From assembly GCA_934717895.1 (NCBI GenBank), contig CAKUZO010000040.1, positions 1-16,463 on the forward strand: 16,463 bases of DNA, read 5' to 3'. This document shows positions 1 to 8,891 of this stretch, in pieces. The notes beneath the pieces were generated by a model. It had not been told where the DNA came from. It made no database searches and saw only the letters and a list, made by a program, of their open reading frames with translations. A program made the position numbers and the translations under genes. Numbering within the stretch: the first letter of the stretch is position 1; each line of letters opens with the position of its first letter. This DNA is from an uncultured Candidatus Melainabacteria bacterium (GTDB lineage Bacteria; Cyanobacteriota; Vampirovibrionia; Gastranaerophilales; Gastranaerophilaceae).

Positions 1-1
1 C

Positions 2-52
2 GGATTAGAACAAGAAACCATAAACGAAAGTTACAAAAAATTTTTCTTATAA
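2..52 (+). CDS. C-terminal tail of an upstream gene (partial)
   Basis: The window opens inside a reading frame that gives GLEQETINESYKKFFL and stops at TAA (50-52). The hydrophilic, helix-like composition followed by an A-rich, ORF-free leader is what a real gene end looks like. Sixteen codons are too few to name a family. It could equally be a chance open stretch. Confidence 0.35.
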   Translation, partial: GLEQETINESYKKFFL

Positions 53-238
53 AAAAGGAACTACACTTACATTGTGTTTCGTTGCATTAAAGTTACCACA
101 AAAATACCTAATTTTAAAGGAAACACATATTAACAATTTTACAAATTTTTGAAAAATTACCCCTTTGTAAGTCGCTAGTTACCAATTTTTCTCCGAAAGG
201 ATACACAATGTAATTTTGTGTCCAAAAAGGAGTTCTAA
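53..238 (+). promoter_or_regulatory. Inverted-repeat-rich leader of the restriction locus
   Basis: No gene is visible here. TTACATTGTGT (67-77) is the exact reverse complement of ACACAATGTAA (203-213). TTACAAA (139-145) pairs with TTTGTAA (164-170). AATTTTT and AAAAATT flank G151. An imperfect hairpin, GGATACACAA against TTTTGTGTCC (199-223), sits just before the ribosome binding site AAAGGAG (226-232). AGTTACCA occurs twice, at 91-98 and 177-184. I see no convincing -35/-10 pair. The arrangement could be operator sites or a structured 5' leader limiting expression of the nuclease-helicase, but AT-rich DNA makes some short palindromes by chance. Confidence 0.4.
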
Positions 239-3200
239 ATGGTAGTAAATGCAACTGATACAATGTTTTTCACAAACGAGCCAGGATTAAAGTTAGAGGA
301 TAGATTTAAATCAACTCTTGTAAATGTGGAAACATTTGATATTTTAGTTGGGTATTTTAGAACTAGTGGTTTTAAAGCCTTATGTAATGAGTTTGAAAAT
401 ATTGATAAAATAAGAATTTTGATTGGGCTTAGTACTGATAAACAAACTGTTGAGGCGTATCAAAAATCAAAACAATTAGATTTTTTAGAATCGCACTCAA
501 ACACAAAAGATATTTTTTCTAAAGAATTAGAAAAAGAATTATATAGTTCAGAAGATAATTATGATGTTGAATATAGTATAAGAAAATTTGTTGAATTTTT
601 GAGATGTGGAAAATTAGAATTAAGAGCATTTCCAAGCAGAGATTTACACGCAAAAGTTTATATTAGCAAGTTTAGAAAAGACGACCGAGATTATGGTCGA
701 GTTATAACAGGTTCAAGTAATTTTTCCAAGAATGGTTTAAATTCGCAATATGAATTTAATGTAGAACTAAAAAACAGTATTGATGTTAAATATGCACAAG
801 AAAAATTTGATAACCTTTGGGCGATGTCAGTTGATTTAACTGAAACTTACATTGACACCATAAATGATAAAACTTGGTTAAATGACACAATCAAACCTTA
901 TGAATTATACATAAAATTCTTGTATGAGTATTTTAAAGAAAAATTAGAAAAGAAAGAAACTCTTGAGATAAAACCACCAAAAGGTTTTATGAAACTTGAA
1001 TATCAACAAGAGGCAGTTAGAACAATATCAGAAATTGTTGATAAATACAATGGCTGTTTTCTTGCTGACGTAGTTGGTTTGGGTAAAACATATATAACCG
1101 CAATGTTTATGCAAAATTTACCAGGGAAAAAACTTGTTATTTGTCCACCACCGATTATTGAAAATTGGGAAGATGCAATAAATGATTTTGGAGTAAGAAG
1201 TGCAACCGTCGTTTCTTTAGGTAAATTAGAACATATTAAGAAAAAGGGTTATCAAGATTTTGATTATATTTTTGTTGATGAAGCTCATAGATTCAGAAAC
1301 GAAAACACAAGCCAATATCAACTTTTGCACGAAATTTGCTATGGTAAAAAAGTTATTTTAATTACTGCAACTCCACTAAATAACTCTATTTATGATTTTT
1401 ATCCACTAATAACTTTATTTCAACCTGCTAAAAATAGCACAATTCCTGGCATGAAAAATCTTGAAGGCTTTTTTGTAAACGCAAGAAATCGTCTTAAAAA
1501 GTTGGATAAATCGACTCCTGAATATATAGAAGAAGTCAAAAACATTTCAAAAGAAGTTAGAAACAAAGTTTTGAAATATATTTTAGTAAGAAGAACAAGA
1601 CGAGATGTAAAAGAATATTTTTCAAATGATATAAAAAAACAAGGCTTGTTTTTCCCTGAAGTTGATGCTCCACATAGAATTGTTTATCAATACGATGAAA
1701 AAACAAATGAGATTTTTGATACAACAATTTCAAAATTAAAGCATTTTACTTTTGCAAGATATCAACCTGGGAACAATTTAAAAGCAACATTTAAAAGAAG
1801 TGATTTTGAACAAACCCAAGAACGTAACTTGGTTGGATTTATGAAAACAATGCTTATAAAACGACTTGAAAGTAGCCGTTTTGCGTTCTTGCAAACCGTT
1901 AGCAGATTTATAAATTCTTACGAGCAGTTTATAAAAATGTATAATTCTGGAACTGTTTATATCAGCAAAAAAGTAGACGTTTATGACTATTTGGAATCAG
2001 AAAATGAAGATGAACTAATTGAAGCATTAGAAAACGATTCAAAGGCTAAAATTTATAAGGCAAATCAATTTAATAACGATTTTATAGATAAATTAGAATT
2101 TGATTTATCGATTCTAAAATGGATGAAAGACTCTTGGTCAAAGATTGATAAAGACTTCAAAAAAGATGCTTTTATTCAAGCTCTTAAATCTGATGAATAT
2201 TTAAAAGACAATAAAATTCTAATTTTTTCAGAATCAATGGAAACAGGTTTGGACTTGTATAATTCATTGTATGAAGATTTTGGAAATAGCGTTTTATTCT
2301 ATTCAAGTGGTGAATGTCGATACGAAAATAAATCAGTTTCACCAAACACAGTAAAAGACTTAATCCATAAAAACTATGACCCAAAATATTACGAAACATC
2401 AGATGATATAAAGGTTTTAATCACAACAGATGTTTTAGCAGAAGGTATAAATTTACACCGCTCAAACATAATCATAAACTATGACTTGCCTTGGAATCCT
2501 ACGAGGGTCTTGCAACGTGTAGGTCGTGTAAACCGTGTTGGCAGTAAGTTTGACAAAATTCATATCTATAATATTTTTCCGAGTGCAACGGCAGATAACG
2601 AATTAAACTTGGAAGATAACATTAAGGCTAAAATCCAAGCCTTTCATGAAACTTTGGGTGAAGATGCAAAATATCTTACTGAGGAAGAAGAAACTACAAA
2701 TCATAAACTTTTTGGTGAAAATTTCTACGATAAGGTTACAAACAAAGACACCTACAATGAAGACGAAAGCGAAGAAAATTCAGATTTAAAATATATCAAA
2801 ATTTTAGAAGATATAAGAGATAACGATAACGAACTTTTCAATAAGGTTAAATATCTTCCTAAAAAATCAAGAACTGCAAGAAAAATTAAGGCTGATAAAA
2901 ATAGTGTAATTACATTTTTCAGAAAAGGACCATTAGAAAGATTTTATTTGAGTGATGGTGAAACGACTGTTAATCTTGGTTTTGAAGATGCAGTTAAATA
3001 TTTTGAGTGCGATAAAAATTGCGAAAAACAAACAGTTCCACATGAATTTTATCACTTGCTTCAAGCGAATAAAGACGAATTCTTTAAACCTAATGAAGAA
3101 GATGATATTCAAGTTAAGAAAACAGGTGGAAGTTCAAATCATAAGTATGTCAGATTAAGAATTGATTTTGCAATAAAAGAGGGCAGATTAACTGATATTC

Positions 3201-3439
3201 AAGAAGATTATATGAAAAAGATTTTGGCTCTGTATGATGAGGGCAAAATCATAAACGAAATTAGTAAATCAATAAAGGATGCGATAGAAAAAGAACTCGA
3301 TAGTGTTAAGGTTTACCAAATAATTAAAAATAATATTCCAGAAACTTATTTAACAAACAAAACGGAAGTTAAAAAAGACGAGAATGTTCATACCGAAATA
3401 ATCCTGTCAGAGTTTTTGATAGGAGAAAATAATGGATAG
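239..3439 (+). CDS. PLD-nuclease/SNF2-like helicase of a restriction-modification locus
   Basis: This 1066-aa protein is predicted to be the nuclease and ATP-driven DNA motor of a defence system. The N-terminal part (about residues 1-200) is a phospholipase-D-type nuclease domain: H137-A-K139 followed by GSSN at 158-161 is one HKD half-site, so activity would need a dimer. A superfamily 2 helicase follows: Walker A GLGKT (K283), Walker B DEAH (347-350), motif III TATP (376-379 region), motif V around TTDVLAEGINL (729-739) and motif VI QRVGRVNR (759-766). About 270 C-terminal residues match nothing I recognise. The start is the ATG behind AAAGGAG with a 6-base gap. Its stop overlaps the methylase start by 8 bases, so the two are probably translated together. 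Close family members accompany Eco57I-type methylases, and DISARM contains separate PLD (DrmC) and SNF2 (DrmD) proteins. Confidence 0.9.
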   Translation: MVVNATDTMFFTNEPGLKLEDRFKSTLVNVETFDILVGYFRTSGFKALCNEFENIDKIRILIGLSTDKQTVEAYQKSKQLDFLESHSNTKDIFSKELEKELYSSEDNYDVEYSIRKFVEFLRCGKLELRAFPSRDLHAKVYISKFRKDDRDYGRVITGSSNFSKNGLNSQYEFNVELKNSIDVKYAQEKFDNLWAMSVDLTETYIDTINDKTWLNDTIKPYELYIKFLYEYFKEKLEKKETLEIKPPKGFMKLEYQQEAVRTISEIVDKYNGCFLADVVGLGKTYITAMFMQNLPGKKLVICPPPIIENWEDAINDFGVRSATVVSLGKLEHIKKKGYQDFDYIFVDEAHRFRNENTSQYQLLHEICYGKKVILITATPLNNSIYDFYPLITLFQPAKNSTIPGMKNLEGFFVNARNRLKKLDKSTPEYIEEVKNISKEVRNKVLKYILVRRTRRDVKEYFSNDIKKQGLFFPEVDAPHRIVYQYDEKTNEIFDTTISKLKHFTFARYQPGNNLKATFKRSDFEQTQERNLVGFMKTMLIKRLESSRFAFLQTVSRFINSYEQFIKMYNSGTVYISKKVDVYDYLESENEDELIEALENDSKAKIYKANQFNNDFIDKLEFDLSILKWMKDSWSKIDKDFKKDAFIQALKSDEYLKDNKILIFSESMETGLDLYNSLYEDFGNSVLFYSSGECRYENKSVSPNTVKDLIHKNYDPKYYETSDDIKVLITTDVLAEGINLHRSNIIINYDLPWNPTRVLQRVGRVNRVGSKFDKIHIYNIFPSATADNELNLEDNIKAKIQAFHETLGEDAKYLTEEEETTNHKLFGENFYDKVTNKDTYNEDESEENSDLKYIKILEDIRDNDNELFNKVKYLPKKSRTARKIKADKNSVITFFRKGPLERFYLSDGETTVNLGFEDAVKYFECDKNCEKQTVPHEFYHLLQANKDEFFKPNEEDDIQVKKTGGSSNHKYVRLRIDFAIKEGRLTDIQEDYMKKILALYDEGKIINEISKSIKDAIEKELDSVKVYQIIKNNIPETYLTNKTEVKKDENVHTEIILSEFLIGENNG

Positions 3440-6400
3440 AAACTCGGCAAAAACACTTATTACAAATACTTTATGTAATAAATTTGATAAAACACAATAT
3501 AGGAATTTTATCGTTAATTTTTTAGACGGCATTGATGAAAATAAAGTTTTTACTTGTGGTAATGCGTATGTGCCAGAGGCTTTTAGAGAGTATATAACTT
3601 CTTATGGCAGATTTGGCAAATATACTGATAAAAACAACGAAACTATTGAAGTATTGTGGGTAAGCCTTAAAAAAGATACTTCACTTGATAGGGCAAGAAC
3701 CGTACAAAGAAACTTTGTTGCGTGGTATTTGAATGGTGGCAGAGGCGGGCAATTAAGAAAAAATGCTTTAGTTGCTTTTTATAATGAAGATAGAAACGAT
3801 TGGAGATTTTCTTTTGTAAAACTTGATACTACGCTAATTCAAGATGATAAAGGCAAAATCAAAATCGTAAACAATTTTACACCTGCAAAAAGATTTTCAT
3901 TTTTGGTTGGCGAATTTGAACCTAATCATACTGCACAATCAAGACTTGTTTCACTTTTAGAAAAAGACTATCCGACATTAGATGAAATAGAAGAAGCGTT
4001 TAATGTTGAAAAAGTTTCAAAAGAATTCTTTGAAAATTATAAAGAACTATTCTTACAACTAACTGAAGATTTGAAAAATATTAGAGAGAATGAACCATCA
4101 CAAAGAATCAATGCAGAATTCACATTGAAATCTATTTTTGATGCAGATTTTTGTAAAAAATTGTTAGGTCAGTTGGTATTTTTGTATTTTATACAGAAAA
4201 AAGGTTGGCTTGGTGTTGCAAGAGATAAAAAATGGGGTGAGGGTGATAAACAATTCTTACGCCATACATTTGAAAGAGCAATTAACGAGGGTAAAAACTT
4301 CTTTAACGATTACCTTGAACCATTGTTCTATAATGCACTTGCAAATGGAGAAAGAGATGATAATTGGTTTGGTGAATTAGATTGCAAAATCCCATTCTTA
4401 AACGGTGGCTTGTTTGAGCGATACCACGATTATGATTGGGTTAATACAGACATTGTTTTTGATAATACTATTTTTTCAAATAATAAGAAAACGAAAAATA
4501 GCGATATCGGAACAGGTATTTTAGACGTATTCGATAGATATAACTTTACTGTAAAAGAAGATGAACCTCTTGAAAAAGAAGTCGCAGTTGACCCAGAGAT
4601 GTTGGGTAAGGTTTTTGAAAACTTACTTGAAGTTCAAGATAGAAAATCAAAAGGTGCTTTTTATACCCCTCGTGAAATCGTACATTATATGTGCCAAGAA
4701 AGTTTGATTAACTACTTGTGTACAGAACTTGGCATAAATGATGATAACAATAATATTACAGACTCTACAAATCTTACAAAACAAGATATAGAGGATTTTA
4801 TACATCATTCCGATAAAATTTCTCAACTTGAAAATATTGCTACTGATAAAGAAAATGAAAATTCTAAATATACACATATTTTTTCAGACCCTATAAAAAA
4901 TAATGCAAATGCGATAGATAAGGCTTTGGAAGATATTAAAATCTGCGACCCTGCGATAGGTTCAGGTGCATTTCCTGTTGGTATGTTGAATGAAATTGTT
5001 AGAGCAAGAATTGCACTTGTAGAATCAGGATTTTTGCCTGAAGCAAAGAAAAGAACCACTTATGAGTATAAACGACAAGCAATCCAAAATTCTATTTATG
5101 GTGTAGATATAGAATCAGGTGCAGTAGAAATTGCTAAATTAAGACTTTGGTTATCACTTGTTGTTGATGAAGAAGATATTGAAAATATTAAGGCACTTCC
5201 AAACTTGGATTATAAAATTGTTTGTGGCAATTCTTTGCTTGGTGTGGAACGAAATTTGTTTAATGATACATTATTCAAACAGTTGGAAGAATTAAAAACG
5301 CAATTCTTTAATGAAACAAGAAAATCAGAAAAAAGACGTTTGAAAAAGCAAATTGATGCAACAATAAAAGAACTAACAAAAGACGGAACTTTTGATTTTG
5401 AAATATATTTTTCAGAAGTTTTTCACGAAAAAGATGGATTTGATGTAGTTATTGCAAATCCACCTTATGTGCAAATTCCTAAAAAGATTTATTCTATTCA
5501 AAGCTTCCCTTTTTCTGAAGGTAAAGATAAAGGAAAGCAAAATTTATACAAATTATTTATAGAACTTGCATATAATATCTGTAAGAAAAAAGGCTATTCA
5601 ACGTTAATTGTACAAAGTTCCTTAATGTGTGATATTTCTGCACAATATACTAGAGAACTTTTATTAACAAAAACGTCTATTGATAGAGTTATTGAATTTG
5701 CCAAAAAGGCTGAAAACAAATCTAACCAAGTTTTTGAATCTGTCTTACAAGGAACTTGTATTGCAATATATCAAAAAACTGACGTTATTAATGATGAATT
5801 TAATGTATCAATAGGAAATGATATCTCAACAATAACAAATTTATCATTTGAAAAAGAATCTCAATCAAAACTATTAAATTTCTATCCTAACGGTTATTTT
5901 ATACCATTAATAAGAAAATCCGAATTTAATATTATTGATAAAATTTTTAATAATTCTACAAAGTTAAAAGAATTAGTTTTAAAAACTAAAAAGGGTGATT
6001 TAAGTTCTGATAATGATAAATCATTATTTAAAGATGTCGTTAGTGAATTAAAATTAATCAGAGGCTGTAATATTCAAAAATACGGAATAAAAGAGCCTTA
6101 CGATAATGTAGATTTTTCAGAAAAAACTAAAAAAGCAGAACTAGAAAATCGTAATAATAAAATAATTGCATTTCAAAATATAACCGGCACAACTGATAAA
6201 TGGAGACTTCACTCTTGTTTATTTGAAAACAAGTCTAACATTATATTTTTAGATACAACAATAAAAATTTTATTAAAACCTGAAATTAATGAATACTGTC
6301 TTTTAGGTATTTTAAATTCAAAATTACTAGATTGGTTCTTTAGAAAAACGAGCACAAATAACCATGTTAATGGCTATGAAGTCGAATCTTTGCCAATAGC

Positions 6401-6614
6401 CCAAAATTATAACAATAAAGAACTCGAAGAAATTACTAAAAAGATGATAAATTTAATTGCTGAAAATTCGAATAATACAGAAGAAACACAAAAAAATATA
6501 AATTTATATCAACAAGAAATAGACAAGATAGTATATAAATTATATAATTTAACGTATGAAGAAGTTTTGACTATTGATAAAAACTTTGAGTTATCAGAAC
6601 AAGATTACAAATAA
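3432..6614 (+). CDS. Eco57I-class N6-adenine DNA methyltransferase with specificity domain
   Basis: This 1060-aa protein is expected to methylate adenine at a specific DNA site using S-adenosylmethionine, protecting host DNA from its partner helicase-nuclease. Visible motifs are GAFYTP (408-413, motif X region), DPAIGSGAF (506-514, SAM-binding motif I) and NPPY (676-679, catalytic motif IV, adenine type). The region around 875-990, with LIRGCNI and LLGILNSKLLDWFF, looks like a TaqI-type target-recognition domain, which would explain why no separate HsdS gene exists. The first 400 residues are family-specific and I cannot name a domain in them. The start ATG lies within ATGGATAG, overlapping the helicase stop, with AGGAG (3421-3425) in front. 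I see no break or missing catalytic residue. The recognition site cannot be predicted from the sequence. Confidence 0.9.
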   Translation: MDRNSAKTLITNTLCNKFDKTQYRNFIVNFLDGIDENKVFTCGNAYVPEAFREYITSYGRFGKYTDKNNETIEVLWVSLKKDTSLDRARTVQRNFVAWYLNGGRGGQLRKNALVAFYNEDRNDWRFSFVKLDTTLIQDDKGKIKIVNNFTPAKRFSFLVGEFEPNHTAQSRLVSLLEKDYPTLDEIEEAFNVEKVSKEFFENYKELFLQLTEDLKNIRENEPSQRINAEFTLKSIFDADFCKKLLGQLVFLYFIQKKGWLGVARDKKWGEGDKQFLRHTFERAINEGKNFFNDYLEPLFYNALANGERDDNWFGELDCKIPFLNGGLFERYHDYDWVNTDIVFDNTIFSNNKKTKNSDIGTGILDVFDRYNFTVKEDEPLEKEVAVDPEMLGKVFENLLEVQDRKSKGAFYTPREIVHYMCQESLINYLCTELGINDDNNNITDSTNLTKQDIEDFIHHSDKISQLENIATDKENENSKYTHIFSDPIKNNANAIDKALEDIKICDPAIGSGAFPVGMLNEIVRARIALVESGFLPEAKKRTTYEYKRQAIQNSIYGVDIESGAVEIAKLRLWLSLVVDEEDIENIKALPNLDYKIVCGNSLLGVERNLFNDTLFKQLEELKTQFFNETRKSEKRRLKKQIDATIKELTKDGTFDFEIYFSEVFHEKDGFDVVIANPPYVQIPKKIYSIQSFPFSEGKDKGKQNLYKLFIELAYNICKKKGYSTLIVQSSLMCDISAQYTRELLLTKTSIDRVIEFAKKAENKSNQVFESVLQGTCIAIYQKTDVINDEFNVSIGNDISTITNLSFEKESQSKLLNFYPNGYFIPLIRKSEFNIIDKIFNNSTKLKELVLKTKKGDLSSDNDKSLFKDVVSELKLIRGCNIQKYGIKEPYDNVDFSEKTKKAELENRNNKIIAFQNITGTTDKWRLHSCLFENKSNIIFLDTTIKILLKPEINEYCLLGILNSKLLDWFFRKTSTNNHVNGYEVESLPIAQNYNNKELEEITKKMINLIAENSNNTEETQKNINLYQQEIDKIVYKLYNLTYEEVLTIDKNFELSEQDYK

Positions 6615-6622
6615 TAGAGTTA

Positions 6623-6652
6623 AGGACAATTTTATTTTTTCTCTGTTATAAA
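6623..6652 (+). promoter_or_regulatory. Possible weak promoter before the membrane-protein gene
   Basis: AGGACA (6623-6628) is followed after 18 bases by TATAAA (6647-6652), 20 bases before the next ATG. The -35 is poor, so this may be chance. The gene could instead be read through from the restriction operon 58 bases upstream. Confidence 0.25.
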
Positions 6653-6672
6653 ATATTAATAAAAGGTTTGTT

Positions 6673-7614
6673 ATGCAGACAAAAAAAAGAAAAGAAAAAT
6701 TTAAAGTACTCACTAAGATCATTTTATCACAGCTTTTTAATCAGATTAAATTTAATATAAAAAGTTTTATTTTATCTTGTAAATTAACTTTCATTTTAAA
6801 AAACAAAAATAATGAATTTATAAAAGAATTATTATTGAATAGTTTTATATTTTTATTGTTTATATCAATATTGATATTTACTTTTTATTCTAAAAATGAT
6901 TATAATAATAACATTTTATTTATGTTAAATGGTGCAATAATAAGTATTTGGTTTACTCATTTTATAAAAATAATAGAATCTTTCAAAACATTTTCAAATA
7001 ATTTAAATAGAATATTTACGTCTATCTCTACTATTTTACAATCTTTATCATATTTATATGAGAACCTAATATGTTTTTTCCCTTACAACGACAAATTATT
7101 TAAAAAAGGTAGTAGTATATTATATGTAACGCCCTATGGTCACCATGATGAGCGAGTACTTCAAACAAAAAGTGCTAACATTTTTATAAATTATTTCCAA
7201 TCTTTATCAAAAGAAGAACTTTTAAAATGTTTAGAAGAAGATAAAGTTGAACAATTAATAAAATTATTAAATCTTCAAAAAGATAATATTTATCATAATC
7301 ATTTGTTTATAGTCACTTGTAAAGAATGCTTACCAAATTACATAATAGAGTTATTTGAACAACTAATTTCAATAGTAAATAATTTAACTAATTTTTATCA
7401 AATGTATGGTAGAAATATAGATAGTAGTTTAAAACAACAATTATCAAATTTGTGTTCTGTGTATGTTTATAAACTAACATCAACAATTTTATTTATACAA
7501 GAAGAAAAACTTCTATATAAAGATTATATTTCTCATATTTCACATCCACCACAAATCTATTTTGCAAAATCATTAGAAGAAGCTATTATTCTTAATAAAG
7601 TAAATAATATTTAG
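6673..7614 (+). CDS. Two-TM membrane protein of unknown function
   Basis: I do not recognise this 313-aa protein. It starts with a lysine-rich segment (residues 3-10), has two hydrophobic spans at about 53-73 and 80-101, then roughly 210 residues of helical, lysine-rich sequence that should lie on one side of the membrane. By the positive-inside rule the N-terminus and the long C-terminal domain would be cytosolic. It contains one histidine-rich spot (GHHDE near residue 156) but no known catalytic motif. AAAAGG (6661-6666) gives a 6-base spacing to the ATG. The base composition is even more AT-rich than the methylase gene. The position directly downstream and co-oriented suggests it might be an accessory or membrane effector of the defence locus. 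That is inference only. Confidence 0.7.
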   Translation: MQTKKRKEKFKVLTKIILSQLFNQIKFNIKSFILSCKLTFILKNKNNEFIKELLLNSFIFLLFISILIFTFYSKNDYNNNILFMLNGAIISIWFTHFIKIIESFKTFSNNLNRIFTSISTILQSLSYLYENLICFFPYNDKLFKKGSSILYVTPYGHHDERVLQTKSANIFINYFQSLSKEELLKCLEEDKVEQLIKLLNLQKDNIYHNHLFIVTCKECLPNYIIELFEQLISIVNNLTNFYQMYGRNIDSSLKQQLSNLCSVYVYKLTSTILFIQEEKLLYKDYISHISHPPQIYFAKSLEEAIILNKVNNI

Positions 7615-7648
7615 CCTGCATCTACTGTGTTGAGTTTTTATTGTAGTT

Positions 7649-8068
7649 TTATTTATAACTTCCGACTTTTCTTCCTGACGAATCATATTTTGTTGTTCTG
7701 CCATTTGAGTCGGTTCTATAACTTCCTGTTCTTCGCCCTGTTGAATCATAAACATTTGTTCTTCCGCTAGAATTTGTACGATAAGTTTCAGTTCGTCTAC
7801 CCAAGTTATCATATCTTGTATATCCACTAGAAGTTTGTCTTACGGTACTTGTTTTTCTACCCATATTATCGTAAGTTGTGTAACCAGAAGATGTTTGCTT
7901 TATCGTTCCTGTTTTACGTCCATATTTATCATAAGATGTTGTAGTAGAACCGTTTGTTCTGTAACTACCTGTTTTTCTGCCATAACTGTCATAAGAATTA
8001 ACAGTTGAGCAAAACCCATAACTTGCCACAAAACATAACGTCAATAATGTCAAAAATATTTTCTTCAT
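7649..8068 (-). CDS. Secreted protein built of short YD-type repeats
   Basis: This 139-aa protein has a clear Sec signal peptide: Lys2-Lys3, then a hydrophobic core to about residue 20. It is probably not a lipoprotein, since the residues before Cys20 (SYGF) do not form a lipobox. The rest is six copies of YDxxGRxTG, with a period of 20-21 residues from Tyr26 to the end. The YDxxGR core recalls the carbohydrate-binding YD repeats of RHS/wall-associated proteins, but the units are shorter and more regular. It would act outside the cytoplasm, and its ligand is unknown. AGGAGA precedes the ATG by four bases. The gene converges on the membrane-protein gene with a 34-base gap and no visible terminator between them. 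It may be a host gene or transposon cargo. Confidence 0.75.
   Translation of the reverse strand: MKKIFLTLLTLCFVASYGFCSTVNSYDSYGRKTGSYRTNGSTTTSYDKYGRKTGTIKQTSSGYTTYDNMGRKTSTVRQTSSGYTRYDNLGRRTETYRTNSSGRTNVYDSTGRRTGSYRTDSNGRTTKYDSSGRKVGSYK
7652..7993 (-). repeat. Coding tandem repeat, about 60-63 bp unit
   Basis: Six imperfect in-frame units of 60 or 63 bases encode the YDxxGR repeats; the last is partial. Units differ at many synonymous and variable positions, so the array is not a recent expansion. Confidence 0.8.
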
Positions 8069-8100
8069 AATTTCTCCTTTTATTTATATAACGATTTCAA

Positions 8101-8134
8101 ACAAAATTTGTTCATATTTAAAACAAAATTTTGT
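8101..8134 (-). promoter_or_regulatory. Paired palindromes upstream of the YD-repeat gene
   Basis: ACAAAATTTGT (8101-8111) and the perfect palindrome ACAAAATTTTGT (8123-8134) have centres about 22 bases apart, roughly two helical turns, 33-66 bases upstream of the YD gene start. This spacing suits a pair of operator half-complexes, but A/T palindromes are common in such DNA. Nothing else is visible in 8135-8255. Confidence 0.3.
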
Positions 8135-8255
8135 AATTACTCTAATACTATAAAAACGGGCACAATTTCAGCATAATAAAAATATTATTCAATATTTTTC
8201 AGATAGAAAATAAATGTAACATATTTAAAAATTAATTATCAACACCAATTATGTG

Positions 8256-8837
8256 TTATGAAAAATATTGTTTAAGGTCTATTTTATTCTTTCTGCCATA
8301 ACAATTTCTACAACAATCAATATTTATTCGACCTGGATGCTTTGGAAATGATGCATTTGGTTTAGCACAAAATGTAAAAACATTTTCTCTAAGTTTTAAG
8401 TTCTCAAGAATTTTTTTTACTTGAATATTTTTTGTATTGTTTTTATATCTAGTTCCCCAAGCTAAAAGCACATCAGAAGAAGAATCGTTAATCTCACTCA
8501 ATATTCGTTTAATATTATCTTTATTGAAATTAGAATATACTTTTCTTGAATTTGGCTCTTTTTCAGTTAATAAATTGAATACTTTGATTTTATTGTAATT
8601 ATTTTCATTTGCTATTTTTATTAAATTTGTTATGGTTTGATCAATAAAGATACCTTCCTTTTCTTTACCAGATTCTGAAGGATTTAACATTACTACAATT
8701 AGAGGCTTTGCTTGATTATTAGATATTATTTCAATTTCTAAACTGAATCTTTCATTTTTATTATATTCCGCAACGCCTTTGATTTTAATATTTTTTGAGT
8801 TGTCGGTTATATTTTTTTCGGGATATTCTATTAGCAT
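8256..8837 (-). CDS. DUF1643 family protein
   Basis: This 193-aa protein matches the DUF1643 pattern: MLNPS at 50-54, an Asp-Gln-Thr (66-68) in place of the usual DPT, a hydrophobic strand leading to VFNLL (87-91), AWG at 126-128 and PKHPGR at 165-170. DUF1643 proteins are common in phages and mobile elements. Their biochemical function is unknown to me, though the fold resembles nucleotide or base-binding enzymes. The C-terminus carries three close cysteines (C175, C176, C179) that I do not associate with the family. The ATG at 8837 has AAGGA about 10 bases upstream. It lies 54 bases downstream of the recombinase-like gene on the same strand and is probably the last gene of the transposition operon or the first cargo gene. 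Confidence 0.8.
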   Translation of the reverse strand: MLIEYPEKNITDNSKNIKIKGVAEYNKNERFSLEIEIISNNQAKPLIVVMLNPSESGKEKEGIFIDQTITNLIKIANENNYNKIKVFNLLTEKEPNSRKVYSNFNKDNIKRILSEINDSSSDVLLAWGTRYKNNTKNIQVKKILENLKLRENVFTFCAKPNASFPKHPGRINIDCCRNCYGRKNKIDLKQYFS

Positions 8838-8891
8838 ATTTTTTTACTATCCTTTTTATTAATTATAATCAAAAAACATAAATTATATACT

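Noticed and set aside
4647..5059. Two minus-strand frames inside the methylase gene
   Set aside because: They are antisense to conserved methylase motifs and have no ribosome site or recognisable domain.
239..6614. Complete DISARM, BREX or Type I restriction system
   Set aside because: No drmA/drmB, no pglZ/brxC and no hsdS gene are present; only the helicase-nuclease and methylase are seen.
7615..7648. Bidirectional terminator between the convergent genes
   Set aside because: Only a 4-bp CTAC/GTAG pairing is present; no stable hairpin with a T-run is seen.
7573..7827. 84-aa minus-strand frame over the end of the YD-repeat gene
   Set aside because: It is another frame of the repeat-coding DNA and overlaps the membrane-protein gene end; its repetitive Gln/Glu-rich make-up is a by-product.
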